The position numbers were made by a program, and so were the translations under genes. Below the pieces are notes generated by a model, which worked only from the letters and a program-made list of their open reading frames with translations, did no database searches and was not told where the DNA came from. From Flavobacteriaceae bacterium (GTDB lineage: Bacteria > Bacteroidota > Bacteroidia > Flavobacteriales > Flavobacteriaceae): a stretch of 64,000 bases of DNA. Shown in pieces: positions 52,149-61,500 of this stretch. The stretch spans positions 62,001-126,000 of the forward strand of contig JANQMD010000049.1 of the NCBI GenBank assembly GCA_028280265.1, read 5' to 3'. How positions within the stretch are numbered: position 1 is the stretch's first letter; each line of letters opens with the position of its first letter.

Positions 52149-52676
52149 TTAGCTTATATACAATTCAATCAACCCTTCTGGGGTTTTAACTTGCACTTCT
52201 TTATTTTCTCGATCCACTTTCTTGATAAAATCATCAATCAGAGGAATAAAGATTTCTTTTTCTTCCCTAGCTATTTCAAACAAGGGTTGAGCAGCTGTAT
52301 CATTTACATTCACAATCTTGCCTACGATTCCAAAATTAACATCTACAACCGTAAATCCAATCACTTCATGGTAGTAAAATTTGTTTCCTTCTAATTTAGG
52401 TAACAAATCTATGGGCAAATAGATTCCAGATTTCAGAATGCTTTCTGCTTCGTCTTCTGAATTTACATCCTCAAATTTTATGCGAAGCATGGTACTTTTG
52501 CTCAAAGAACTTTTTTCAATGAAAAATGGAACCAGATTGCCACCTAAGTCAACAAATACTGATTCCATATTTCCGTACAGTTCTGGCTCATCAGTATCTA
52601 ACTTGATAACTACTTCGCCTTTAAAACTGTGCTTTTTAACGATTTTGCCTAAATAAAAACAATCTTCTTTACGCAT
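52149..52676 (-). CDS. rimM: Ribosome maturation factor RimM
   Basis: 175 residues. N-terminal RimM domain (FYLGKIVKKHSFKGEVVIKLDTD) and C-terminal PRC-barrel (FYYHEVIGFTVVDVNFGIVGK, then EIFIPLIDDFIKKVD). Assists 30S head maturation and binds ribosomal protein S19. Fourteen bases downstream of rpsP, the common pairing of the S16-RimM operon. Confidence 0.95.
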   Translation of the reverse strand: MRKEDCFYLGKIVKKHSFKGEVVIKLDTDEPELYGNMESVFVDLGGNLVPFFIEKSSLSKSTMLRIKFEDVNSEDEAESILKSGIYLPIDLLPKLEGNKFYYHEVIGFTVVDVNFGIVGKIVNVNDTAAQPLFEIAREEKEIFIPLIDDFIKKVDRENKEVQVKTPEGLIELYIS

Positions 52677-52690
52677 GTTCGTAGAGAGGA

Positions 52691-53239
52691 TTATTCAGCA
52701 GCGTCTTCTTTCTTTTCTTCCTCAGCAGTCGCTTCAGTCGCTTCAGCTACAACTTCTTCTGTAGATTCCTCAGCAGCTGGTTCTTCAACCACTTCTTCTT
52801 CAACTGCTACTCTAGCATCGCTTATTGCTTTCTCAGCCTCTAAAACTTTTGCTTTCGCATCCGCTTTCGTTTTTGCTAATTTTTCTTCTTTTGCAGAAAC
52901 TTTTCCAGCTTTTTCATCTAACCAAGCTTGAAATTTCTTTTCAGCCTCTTCTTCTGTTAAAGCTCCTTTTTTAACTCCTCCTGCTAAGTGGTTTTTTAAC
53001 AACACTCCTTTGTACGACAAGATTGCTCTTGCTGTATCTGTTGGTTGTGCTCCATTTTGTAACCATTGCACAGAACCATCAACATCTAAATCGATTGTCG
53101 CTGGGTTTGTGTTAGGATTGTAAGTTCCTAATTTTTCTAAGAAACGCCCATCTCTTTTTGCTCTTGCATCAGCAGCAACAATCCAATAGAATGGCTTTCC
53201 TTTTTTACCGTGTCTTTGTAATCTAATTTTTACTGGCAT
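52691..53239 (-). CDS. rpsP: 30S ribosomal protein S16 with an acidic C-terminal extension
   Basis: 182 residues. The first 80 are the S16 fold ([50 protein letters not shown]). The remainder is a lysine/alanine then glutamate/alanine-rich tail ([18 protein letters not shown]), common in Bacteroidota S16 and probably disordered. Co-transcribed with rimM. The 5' leader contains two hairpins with similar loops, suggesting autoregulation. Confidence 0.96.
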   Translation of the reverse strand: MPVKIRLQRHGKKGKPFYWIVAADARAKRDGRFLEKLGTYNPNTNPATIDLDVDGSVQWLQNGAQPTDTARAILSYKGVLLKNHLAGGVKKGALTEEEAEKKFQAWLDEKAGKVSAKEEKLAKTKADAKAKVLEAEKAISDARVAVEEEVVEEPAAEESTEEVVAEATEATAEEEKKEDAAE

Positions 53240-53314
53240 AACTAATTAATTTTTAAGGTTCTCGACCTTGATTATTAAAATCTTACCATCTCGTGATAAG
53301 TGGCGGCAAATGTA
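53240..53314 (-). promoter_or_regulatory. rpsP promoter and two-hairpin leader
   Basis: TACATTTG (53314-53307) is a full match to TAnnTTTG. Transcription should begin near 53300, exactly where hairpin 1 starts: CTTATC-ACGAGAT-GGTAAG (53300-53282). Hairpin 2 is AAGGT-CGAGA-ACCTT (53269-53255). Both loops contain CGAGA. A ribosomal-protein leader that binds S16 is a reasonable hypothesis. Confidence 0.5.
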
Positions 53315-53420
53315 CAAAATTCTTTTAAAAATTATCTTGTTTCTTTTATTTAAATTTTACAGAAAATCTCAATCATTCTTTTCCCTATTTTTGTGTGACA
53401 TACAGAATTTTGAAGAATAA

Positions 53421-54275
53421 ATGCTACATAATTTTCAATTAAAAGGAAGTGAAGATAAACCCATACTAGTGGATCTTGTATTTGAAGAGACACAATCTCA
53501 AAAACCACTGGTTGTTTTTGTTCACGGATACAAGGGCTATAAAGATTGGGGTGTATTTGGTAAAATGGATAATGCTTTTACCAAAGAAGGTTTTGCATTA
53601 TTAAAGTTTAATTTTTCTCACAACGGAGGGACCCCTGAGCAGCCGATTGATTTTCCTGATTTGGAAGCTTTTGGCGAGAATAATTACACCAAAGAACTTG
53701 ACGATCTTCAAACTGTACTCGACTGGATTACAGAAAACTCAACATACGAAAAAGAATACGAAAAAGAAATTGACACTAAGCATATCATCTTAATTGGACA
53801 TTCAAGAGGGGGTGGAATCGCCACACTAACAGCGTCTAAAGATACTCGTGTAAAAAAACTTGTCACATGGGCAGCGGTAAGCACACTGAATCGGACTATG
53901 TTTCAGGAAGGACCCGAGCTAGAAAAATGGAAGAAAGATGGCGTGATGTACATTGTAAATGGACGTACAAAACAACAAATGCCTCATTATATTCAGTTTT
54001 ATCATGACTACATGAAAAATGAAGATCTACTGAATATTGAAAAGTCATGCAAAAACATAGAGATTCCACACATTATTATTCATGGAGATCAGGATGAAGC
54101 TGTTCCTTTATTTCATGCAGAGAATTTATATCGATGGAGTACGAAAAGTATTTTGTCTGTCATTCCAGAAGCGAATCATGTGTTTGGAGCCAAACAACCT
54201 TGGACGGAAAAAGAATTTCCTGAACACTTTCAAGATGTTCTGGATAAGACTTTAACCTTTCTGAAAGACTTATAA
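53421..54275 (+). CDS. Alpha/beta hydrolase
   Basis: 284 residues without a signal peptide. Oxyanion loop VVFVHGYKGYKDWGVF, nucleophile elbow GHSRGGG at about 134, acidic residue in HGDQDEAVP and catalytic His in EANHVFGA complete the triad. Resembles dienelactone-hydrolase/BAAT-type cytosolic esterases; the substrate is unknown. Single gene followed by a strong bidirectional terminator at 54278-54337. Confidence 0.88.
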   Translation: MLHNFQLKGSEDKPILVDLVFEETQSQKPLVVFVHGYKGYKDWGVFGKMDNAFTKEGFALLKFNFSHNGGTPEQPIDFPDLEAFGENNYTKELDDLQTVLDWITENSTYEKEYEKEIDTKHIILIGHSRGGGIATLTASKDTRVKKLVTWAAVSTLNRTMFQEGPELEKWKKDGVMYIVNGRTKQQMPHYIQFYHDYMKNEDLLNIEKSCKNIEIPHIIIHGDQDEAVPLFHAENLYRWSTKSILSVIPEANHVFGAKQPWTEKEFPEHFQDVLDKTLTFLKDL

Positions 54276-54277
54276 AA

Positions 54278-54337
54278 GAGCTGTCTAAAAAGTAATAATT
54301 CTGTCATATTGAATTCTGAATCTTTTTAGACAGCCTC
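54278..54337. terminator. Bidirectional terminator between the hydrolase and the propeller protein
   Basis: GAGCTGTCTAAAAAG (54278-54292) pairs with CTTTTTAGACAGCCTC (54322-54337) with one bulge, followed by TTTTTATTT on the plus strand and by TTTT on the minus strand. Confidence 0.7.
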
Positions 54338-54340
54338 TTT

Positions 54341-57300
54341 TTATTTCAAGAATTCTTCAAAAGTTTTGAGGCTCAATTTGTCTTTGAATCTCGCTTTCTT
54401 TTTGAGTTTTTGATATTCTTTTTTTGCGTTGGCAAATCGGTCTTCTATAATAGAAAGACTTTCTAGCTCTGCATTCGATGGTTTGTCATATCCAGAAGCA
54501 ATCTTACTATACAGATCAGCCATTTTTTCTCTCAATTGAGGCTCCGCAGATCCTACATAATTATCACCTGTTGTAATTACTAAAGTTTCTTTTAAAGCAT
54601 TCAATCCTTTCACTAACTTTTTCTTCTTTAGCTTGGTCGCCTCCTCTAAAATTGCATCCAATTCATACACCATGTACGCCAACTCTTGTGTCATGTCATA
54701 CATTTTCATGGTTGTATCATGTTTGAATTTTCTATCAGCACTCGTAAGGCTCGATTTTGGATCGTATACCACTTCAAAAGTGTGTTCATAAGTATCTCTT
54801 CCTTTCTTCAGCACAACTTTGTATGTTCCTGCAGGGACTTTTGGAGCAGTAAATCCACCAAAACTAAAGGTCTTTCCTTTTGCTACTTTCGGCTGTTTCA
54901 TGGTATAACCCCAATTCACAACATTGATTCCCTTCGATTTTCCTGGTGATAATGTAGAGATTACATTTCCATTCATATCTTGAATTTGCATAATCATTTT
55001 ACCAAAAGTATGGCGCTTTTTAAGAAAGTACTTTATCTGTGCTGCTCTACTTGGGTTGGCTCCTACAAATTCTGTTTCACCTCCAAATCCACCAGAGAAT
55101 CCACCTTCTTCCCATATAATGGTTGGCTTACTCTTAAAGAAGTGAACTTTCTTAGCCATTACCTCATTGCTTAGCTCTCTTAAAGGAGAAATGTCGTCGA
55201 GAATGATAACCCCTCTACCATGGGTTCCCATAACCAGGTCATTGGTTTTCTTTTGCAAGTCTATAAAATGTACCGCTACAGAAGGCATGTTATTGGTAAA
55301 CTTAAACCACTTTTCTCCTCCATCTAGTGTGATGTAAAGACCGAACTCAGTCCCTAAGAATAATAGATTTGGATTTACATAATCTTCCTGAATGTTTCTT
55401 ACAAAACCAACTACGTCATCAGAAATAATATTCTTCCATGTTTTTCCATAATCGGTAGTCTTGTATGCATAGGGTTTCATATCATTCATGGTATGACCAT
55501 CGAAAACGGCATAGGCAGTTCCTTTATCAAAGCTACTAGCCTCAATATGATAGGTCCACGTATTTTTAGGAAGATCTGGAATATTCATAGAGGTGTTTGT
55601 CCAAGTTTGCCCTCCATCTTGAGTAACTTGCACATTCCCATCATCTGTTCCTACCCAGATTACTTTTTCATCTAATGGAGATTCTGTAATGGTAAAAATG
55701 GTGGTATGATTTTCAGCTCCAGAATTGTCCATAGAAAGTCCTCCAGAGTTCTCTTGTTGCTGCTTCTCAGGGTCATTTGTTGTTAAATCAGGAGAAATGA
55801 TCTTCCATGTATTTCCCATGTCTTCTGAAACATGTAAGAATTGACTTCCCATGTAAAAACGATCTGGCTGATGCTGACTAATTGCCATAGGAGCGTTCCA
55901 GTTAAAACGAAGTTTTGGGGTTCCTTTTTGTGGCAATGGCTGTACAGTTTTTACGCGTTTGTTATCTACATCATATCTCCAAACATTCTCGGCTCCTTGC
56001 ATTTCTGAATAAATAATATTCTTTGTCGGATGCTTCAACACTCTAAAACCATCTCCTCCACCGATAGAATTCCAATCACTAGCATTGATTCCTCCTGCGG
56101 AACTTGAAGGCCCGTACCAAGAACCATTATCTTGTAGACCTCCATAAATGTTATACGGTTCTGCATCGTCCACGCTGATATGATAAAATTGCGATAACGG
56201 CAAATTTTCAACGATCTCCATCGTGGTTCCTCCGTTCCAAGATCTGTAAACGCCACCATCAGTTCCTGCATACATACGATCTGAATTGTGAATATCAAAA
56301 GCAATATCATGGATATCGCTATGCATGTTTCCTAAATTTTTAAAAGTTTTCCCTCCATCTCTAGATATAGAACCACTCAAACCTCCTTTTACAACCACAT
56401 CTGCATTTTTGGGATCAATGACGATTCTTGAAAAGTAGAACGGACGCACCGTAATTCCAAAATCATTATTCAATTGTTTCCAAGTAGCTCCTGCATCATC
56501 ACTTCTGTACAATCCTTTTCTTTCTTGTTTTTCAGCTTCTATAACTGTGTACAATATGTTTGGATTGGTCTCTGCAACAGCAATCGCTAGCCTCCCCAAT
56601 CTTCCTTCTGGAAATCCATTGTGAATTTTATTCCAAGTTTTCCCTCCATCTGTAGATTTGTACAATGCACTCTTCTCTCCTCCCGATTCGAAGGACCAGC
56701 CCGTACGTCTGAATTCCCACATAGAAGCATATAAAGTATTAGGGTCTTTTGGATCCATTGCTAAGTCTGCACAACCAGTTCTTTGATCTGTGTACAAGAT
56801 TTTTTCCCATGTAGTACCTCCATCAACACTTTTGTAGACACCTCTCACTTCGCTATCTCCCCACAAAGCTCCTAAAACACCTACATAAATCTCTTTTGAG
56901 TTTTTAGGGTTCACAATGATATTGGCAATTCTTTCTGATTTATCGAAGCCTAATTTTGTCCAGTTTGCACCACCATCTGTAGATTTATACAAACCATCTC
57001 CTACCGAAACACTGTTTCTGGTCCATGTTTCTCCTGTACCTACATAAATGGTATTATCGGGATCATTCGGATCTAGTTCAACAGCACCAATAGACTGGCA
57101 GTAGTCATCAAAAATTGGGTTAAAAGTAGTCCCTCCATCATTCGATTTCCATACACCTCCACCAGCAGTTCCAGCGTAGATAATTCTGTCATTGGTAGGA
57201 TGAACCTCTAGGTCGTTGATACGTCCACTCATCAAGGCTGGACCAATGTGTCTAGCTCTCATATCTCCGAATAACTGTTTAGCAGAAATGGACGATTTTT

Positions 57301-57367
57301 TTTGAGCTTTTGAAGAAATTGGCAACATGAATGCGGCCAAAAAAGCTCCTATTACAAGTTTTTTCAT
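54341..57367 (-). CDS. Secreted VPS10/BNR-repeat beta-propeller protein (glycosyl hydrolase-like)
   Basis: 1008 residues with a signal peptide (LVIGAFLAAFMLPISSKAQ). Repeated BNR/Asp-box motifs cover residues 60-720 (VWKSNDGGTTF, LYKSTDGGANW, VYKSVDGGTTW, VQVTQDGGQTW, LYITLDGGEKW), as in sortilin/VPS10 and xyloglucanase-like propellers. The C-terminal 280 residues include an Ig-like stretch (FTAPKVPAGTYKVVLKKG) and a helical tail. Annotated homologues are called glycosyl hydrolases, but catalytic residues cannot be assigned. A terminator of the preceding gene lies just upstream, so it has its own promoter. Confidence 0.83.
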   Translation of the reverse strand: MKKLVIGAFLAAFMLPISSKAQKKSSISAKQLFGDMRARHIGPALMSGRINDLEVHPTNDRIIYAGTAGGGVWKSNDGGTTFNPIFDDYCQSIGAVELDPNDPDNTIYVGTGETWTRNSVSVGDGLYKSTDGGANWTKLGFDKSERIANIIVNPKNSKEIYVGVLGALWGDSEVRGVYKSVDGGTTWEKILYTDQRTGCADLAMDPKDPNTLYASMWEFRRTGWSFESGGEKSALYKSTDGGKTWNKIHNGFPEGRLGRLAIAVAETNPNILYTVIEAEKQERKGLYRSDDAGATWKQLNNDFGITVRPFYFSRIVIDPKNADVVVKGGLSGSISRDGGKTFKNLGNMHSDIHDIAFDIHNSDRMYAGTDGGVYRSWNGGTTMEIVENLPLSQFYHISVDDAEPYNIYGGLQDNGSWYGPSSSAGGINASDWNSIGGGDGFRVLKHPTKNIIYSEMQGAENVWRYDVDNKRVKTVQPLPQKGTPKLRFNWNAPMAISQHQPDRFYMGSQFLHVSEDMGNTWKIISPDLTTNDPEKQQQENSGGLSMDNSGAENHTTIFTITESPLDEKVIWVGTDDGNVQVTQDGGQTWTNTSMNIPDLPKNTWTYHIEASSFDKGTAYAVFDGHTMNDMKPYAYKTTDYGKTWKNIISDDVVGFVRNIQEDYVNPNLLFLGTEFGLYITLDGGEKWFKFTNNMPSVAVHFIDLQKKTNDLVMGTHGRGVIILDDISPLRELSNEVMAKKVHFFKSKPTIIWEEGGFSGGFGGETEFVGANPSRAAQIKYFLKKRHTFGKMIMQIQDMNGNVISTLSPGKSKGINVVNWGYTMKQPKVAKGKTFSFGGFTAPKVPAGTYKVVLKKGRDTYEHTFEVVYDPKSSLTSADRKFKHDTTMKMYDMTQELAYMVYELDAILEEATKLKKKKLVKGLNALKETLVITTGDNYVGSAEPQLREKMADLYSKIASGYDKPSNAELESLSIIEDRFANAKKEYQKLKKKARFKDKLSLKTFEEFLK

Positions 57368-57394
57368 TGGGTAGTTTTAAGTTTGGCAAAAAAA

Positions 57395-57416
57395 AGCCTT
57401 AGAAAATTCTAAGGCT
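57395..57416 (-). terminator. Terminator of the LolA-like gene
   Basis: AGCCTTAG / CTAAGGCT with a 6-nt loop, followed on the minus strand by TTTTTTTT, nine bases after the stop codon. Confidence 0.8.
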
Positions 57417-57425
57417 AGGTATGTG

Positions 57426-58175
57426 TTATTTTTTATCCTCTGGAAAAGCAAACTCTTTATCGTCTACTGTAGGATTTAATTCAATTTTCTTAATAGTAAT
57501 AGGTGTTCCTGGCTGACCTTTAACTCCTTGTGTCATTGAAAACGGAAAATACAATCCGTTTACTTCATCGTAATCACTCATTGTTGATTGAGACACCATT
57601 CCTTTAGCTGGCCCAGATTTAATTTCTGATTGTACAGCAATCGGCACAAAGTTTTCTGTATCAAAAAAGTAAAAGCTTACACTTTCTTCTTTTTTCCCAT
57701 CTACTGTGATTGGCTCTTTGGTTAACTTAATTTTAAAGGTTTCTGCACCATCCATGGTTTCTTTCCCCATTAATTCTACTTTATATCCTTTCGACTTATA
57801 ATCCACAAAAGGATCTGGAAAATCATTGGTGTCTAATTTAAAATTAGCGGTAGCTTCTGCATCGCTTTTTTCAGCTTGCATCGTCATAAAGTTTATACTC
57901 CATAAATCTTTTCCATCATAAACACCCTGTTTAATTTGTTTCCCTTGGAAATTTACAACAGTCATCTGTCTGCCATCTGCCATCTGATATATTTCAATAG
58001 GAATTTTCATTCCTTGTTGATTTACCTCGGCAGTCATTTTTATTCCTTTTACTTTTTTAAGATTCTCTAAGCCTCCTATATTTTCAAAGTATGTAGCTAT
58101 GATTTCATCTGCAGTTTGCCCTTGTATAGAGATACTTGCTACAGCTGCAATTATAAATAATAAGATTTTTTTCAT
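57426..58175 (-). CDS. Periplasmic LolA-like (outer membrane lipoprotein-sorting family) protein
   Basis: 249 residues with signal peptide (ILLFIIAAVASISIQG). The pattern ADEIIATYFENIGGLENLKKVKG, then MTAEVNQQGMKIPIEIYQMADGRQMTVVNFQGK, and KGYKVELMGKETMDGAETFKIKLTK matches LolA/LolB-fold proteins annotated as outer membrane lipoprotein-sorting proteins in Bacteroidota. It is likely a periplasmic carrier of a hydrophobic ligand; whether it handles lipoproteins is unknown. Single gene with its own terminator. Confidence 0.78.
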   Translation of the reverse strand: MKKILLFIIAAVASISIQGQTADEIIATYFENIGGLENLKKVKGIKMTAEVNQQGMKIPIEIYQMADGRQMTVVNFQGKQIKQGVYDGKDLWSINFMTMQAEKSDAEATANFKLDTNDFPDPFVDYKSKGYKVELMGKETMDGAETFKIKLTKEPITVDGKKEESVSFYFFDTENFVPIAVQSEIKSGPAKGMVSQSTMSDYDEVNGLYFPFSMTQGVKGQPGTPITIKKIELNPTVDDKEFAFPEDKK

Positions 58176-58305
58176 TTTGTCGGTTTAAGTTTAATGCATT
58201 ATTCGACTGTGAATTTACAAAAATGTTACGTTTTAGTCATCAGATTTATTATTTCTATTTCCTCTCCCTCTTTTTGGGGAGAAAAAAATTTCACCATTTT
58301 TGGTG

Positions 58306-58411
58306 TTGCTCAAATACAACTATTAAACTACTTTTAGCATGTCCTTACGAATTAAGTGAGGATTCTTTTTCATAGCAATTTTTCCCGTCCGATCTTGGAC
58401 GGGTTTTTTTT
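58306..58411 (+). ncRNA. Candidate small RNA, motif copy 2, with its promoter
   Basis: Promoter: TTG 58306-58308, a 20-base spacer, TACTTTTA 58329-58336. Transcript about 58341-58411 (roughly 70 nt): hairpin TCCTTAC / GTGAGGA (58342-58362), a linker containing TTTTTCATAGCAATTTTT, and a terminator CCCGTCC-GATCTT-GGACGGG with eight T residues (58384-58411). The 24 bases at 58363-58386 are identical to those of copy 1 at 24444-24467, while both hairpin stems differ, as in a conserved RNA with covarying stems. It ends 121 bases before dnaE and probably is independent of it. Confidence 0.65.
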
Positions 58412-58469
58412 ATTAAAGACGATCCTATTTCAATTTTAATATTGTTAATAAAACTGGATAAGTATAAAA

Positions 58470-58498
58470 TTGAAATTCCTAGAGTTTTCCTACATTTA
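58470..58498 (+). promoter_or_regulatory. Candidate dnaE promoter
   Basis: TTG at 58470-58472, an 18-base spacer and TACATTTA at 58491-58498 (one mismatch to TAnnTTTG). Transcription would begin near 58503, leaving a 30-base leader. Confidence 0.45.
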
Positions 58499-58532
58499 TA
58501 TCTCTTATTTCTTAACATAGAAATCCACATTT

Positions 58533-61500
58533 ATGTACTTGATTTTTGACACGGAAACAACAGGTTTACCGAAGAGTTGGAATGCCCCTATAACGGATAC
58601 GGACAATTGGCCAAGATGCATACAAATTGCATGGCAGCTTCATGATGCTATGGGAAATCTAGTGGAGCACAATGATTTTTTAGTTCAGCCCGACGGATTT
58701 AACATTCCTTACGATGCCGAAAGAATACATGGGATTTCTACTAATTTGGCTGCAGAGCAAGGAATTTCCTTAGAAGAAGGATTGGAATTATTCAATGAAG
58801 TGCTTAAAAAAACTACTTACATCGTGGGTCAGAATGTTGGCTTTGATGTAAACATTATGGGATGTGAGTTTCATCGCTTAGGCGTTGAGAATAAATTGAC
58901 TGAGCTTCCTGTTCTCGATACCTGTACCGAACACACTGCTGAACTTTGTCAGATTCCAGGAGGTAGAGGTGGGAAATTCAAGCTTCCTACATTAACAGAA
59001 CTTCATAACCATTTATTTGGTGTAGGTTTTAATGAAGCCCACAATGCAACTGCTGATGTAGAAGCAACTACTCGTTGTTTTTTAGAATTGATTCGTTTGG
59101 GTGAATTCACCAAAGAACAACTAGATGTAGATCAAGAATATTTTGAGAATTTCTCCGAGGCAAATCCAAAACCTATTCAGGTTATTGGATTAAAACACAT
59201 CAATCTAAAAAAGGAGAGTGATAAAATCAGAAAACGATTAGAATCACTTAAGGAGGTTGAGACAACTCAAACTACTGCTGAGGGCCTTGCACAACTTAAA
59301 GATGCTCAATTTGCTCACTTGCACAATCACACACAATACTCTGTACTACAATCTACCATACAAATTGGAAATATCGTAAAGGCTGCTGTTAATGATAATA
59401 TGTCAGCTGTTGCTTTGACAGATACTGGAAATATGATGGCCGCATTCCAATTTGTACAGACGGTTATGGGTTATAATAAAAATGTAGAAAATCCTATCAA
59501 ACCCATTGTTGGTTGTGAATTTTTTGTTTGTCAAGATCACACCAATAAAAATATCAAAGACAACGGTTATCAAGTAGTTTTCCTTGCTAAAAACAAGCGA
59601 GGGTATCACAACTTAGCAAAGATGTCTTCCATAGCCTATGTAGATGGATTTTATTATGTACCAAGAATTGACAGAGCCATTATTGAGCAATATAAAGACG
59701 ATATCATTGTACTTACAGGTAACTTGTATGGAGAGGTTCCGAATAAGATTTTAAATACAGGAGAATCACAAGCAGAAGAAGCTTTATTGTGGTGGAAAGA
59801 GCAATTTGGCGAGGACCTGTACATAGAGTTGATGCGTCACGATCAACAAGATGAAAAGGTGGTTAATGAGACACTTCTACAATTCTCTAAAAAACATGAT
59901 GTTAAGTTAGTTGCTACCAACAACACCTTCTACCTCAACAAAGAAGACGCGAACGCACATGATATTTTACTCTGTGTAAAAGATGGTGAAAAACAAGCCA
60001 CACCTAAAGGAAAAGGAAGAGGTTATCGTTATGGTTTACCCAACGATGAATACTACTTTAAGTCAACTAATGAAATGAAAGAGTTGTTCTCTGATCTTCC
60101 AGATGCTATTCTTAACATTCAAGAAATTGTAGATAAAATTGAGCCTTTCACGCTGGCTCGTGATGTTCTATTGCCTGCGTTTGATATTCCAGAAGAGTTT
60201 CAAGACAAAGCCGACAATGAAGACAATGGGAAACGCGGTGAAAACAACTACCTTAAACACCTCACTTATGTAGGAGCCAAAGAACGCTATGAAGAAATTA
60301 CTGAAGACATCAAAGAGCGTCTCGATTTTGAGTTGGAAGTAATCGCCAATACAGGTTACCCTGGATACTTCCTAATTGTACAAGATTTTATTGCTGAGGC
60401 TAGAAAGATGAACGTTTCTGTTGGACCAGGTCGAGGGTCGGCAGCAGGATCGGCAGTGGCCTATTGCTTGAAAATTACAAACATAGACCCTATTAAGTAC
60501 GATTTGCTTTTTGAGCGTTTCTTAAATCCTGAACGTGTATCGATGCCAGATATCGATATTGATTTTGATGACGAAGGAAGAGGTCGAGTGATGGATTATG
60601 TAATCGATAAATACGGAGCCAATCAAGTAGCGCAAATCATTACGTATGGAACCATGGCGGCGAAGTCCTCCATTAGAGATACGGCACGTGTATTAGATCT
60701 TCCTCTTTTTGAGGCAGATCGCATTGCCAAGTTGATTCCCAATATCAAGCTGAATAATATTTTTGGAGAAGACCCAAAAAGCAAGGGCAAAGTTGCCGGT
60801 CTACGCTCTGAGGAAAAAGACATGGTGAATGAGCTAAAATCCATTGCTGATGGAAGTGGCATTGAAGCCGAAACCATCAATCAAGCACTCATCTTAGAAG
60901 GTTCACTGAGAAATACAGGAATTCACGCTTGTGGTGTAATTATTACACCCGATGATATTACCAATTTTGTTCCTGTAGCCAAAGCAAAGGATTCTGACAT
61001 GTATGTGACGCAGTTCGACAATGCTGTGGTTGAAAGTGCAGGACTACTGAAAATGGATTTCTTAGGATTAAAGACCCTAACGCTGATCAAAGACACGGTT
61101 AAGATTGTAAAAGCACGACATGGTATTGAATTGGACCCAGAGAATTTCCCTCTGGACGATGAAAAAACTTATGAGCTATTCCAACGCGGTGAGACGGTTG
61201 GTATTTTCCAATATGAATCTCCTGGAATGCAAAAACACATGAGATCTCTAAAACCTACTGTTTTTGGAGATTTAATCGCCATGAATGCACTCTACAGACC
61301 AGGTCCTATGGAATACATCCCTTCTTTCATCAACAGAAAGCACGGTAAAGAAGAGATTGAATACGATTTGCCTGCTATGGAGGAGTACTTGGCAGAAACC
61401 TATGGAATTACGGTTTATCAGGAGCAAGTAATGTTACTCTCTCAAAAGTTGGCCGATTTCACCAAAGGTGAAGCCGATGTTTTGCGTAAGGCCATGGGTA

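Noticed and set aside
58306..58411. Cis-acting riboswitch of dnaE
   Set aside because: A full terminator and a separate candidate promoter lie between the element and dnaE, and copy 1 is not upstream of any same-strand gene.
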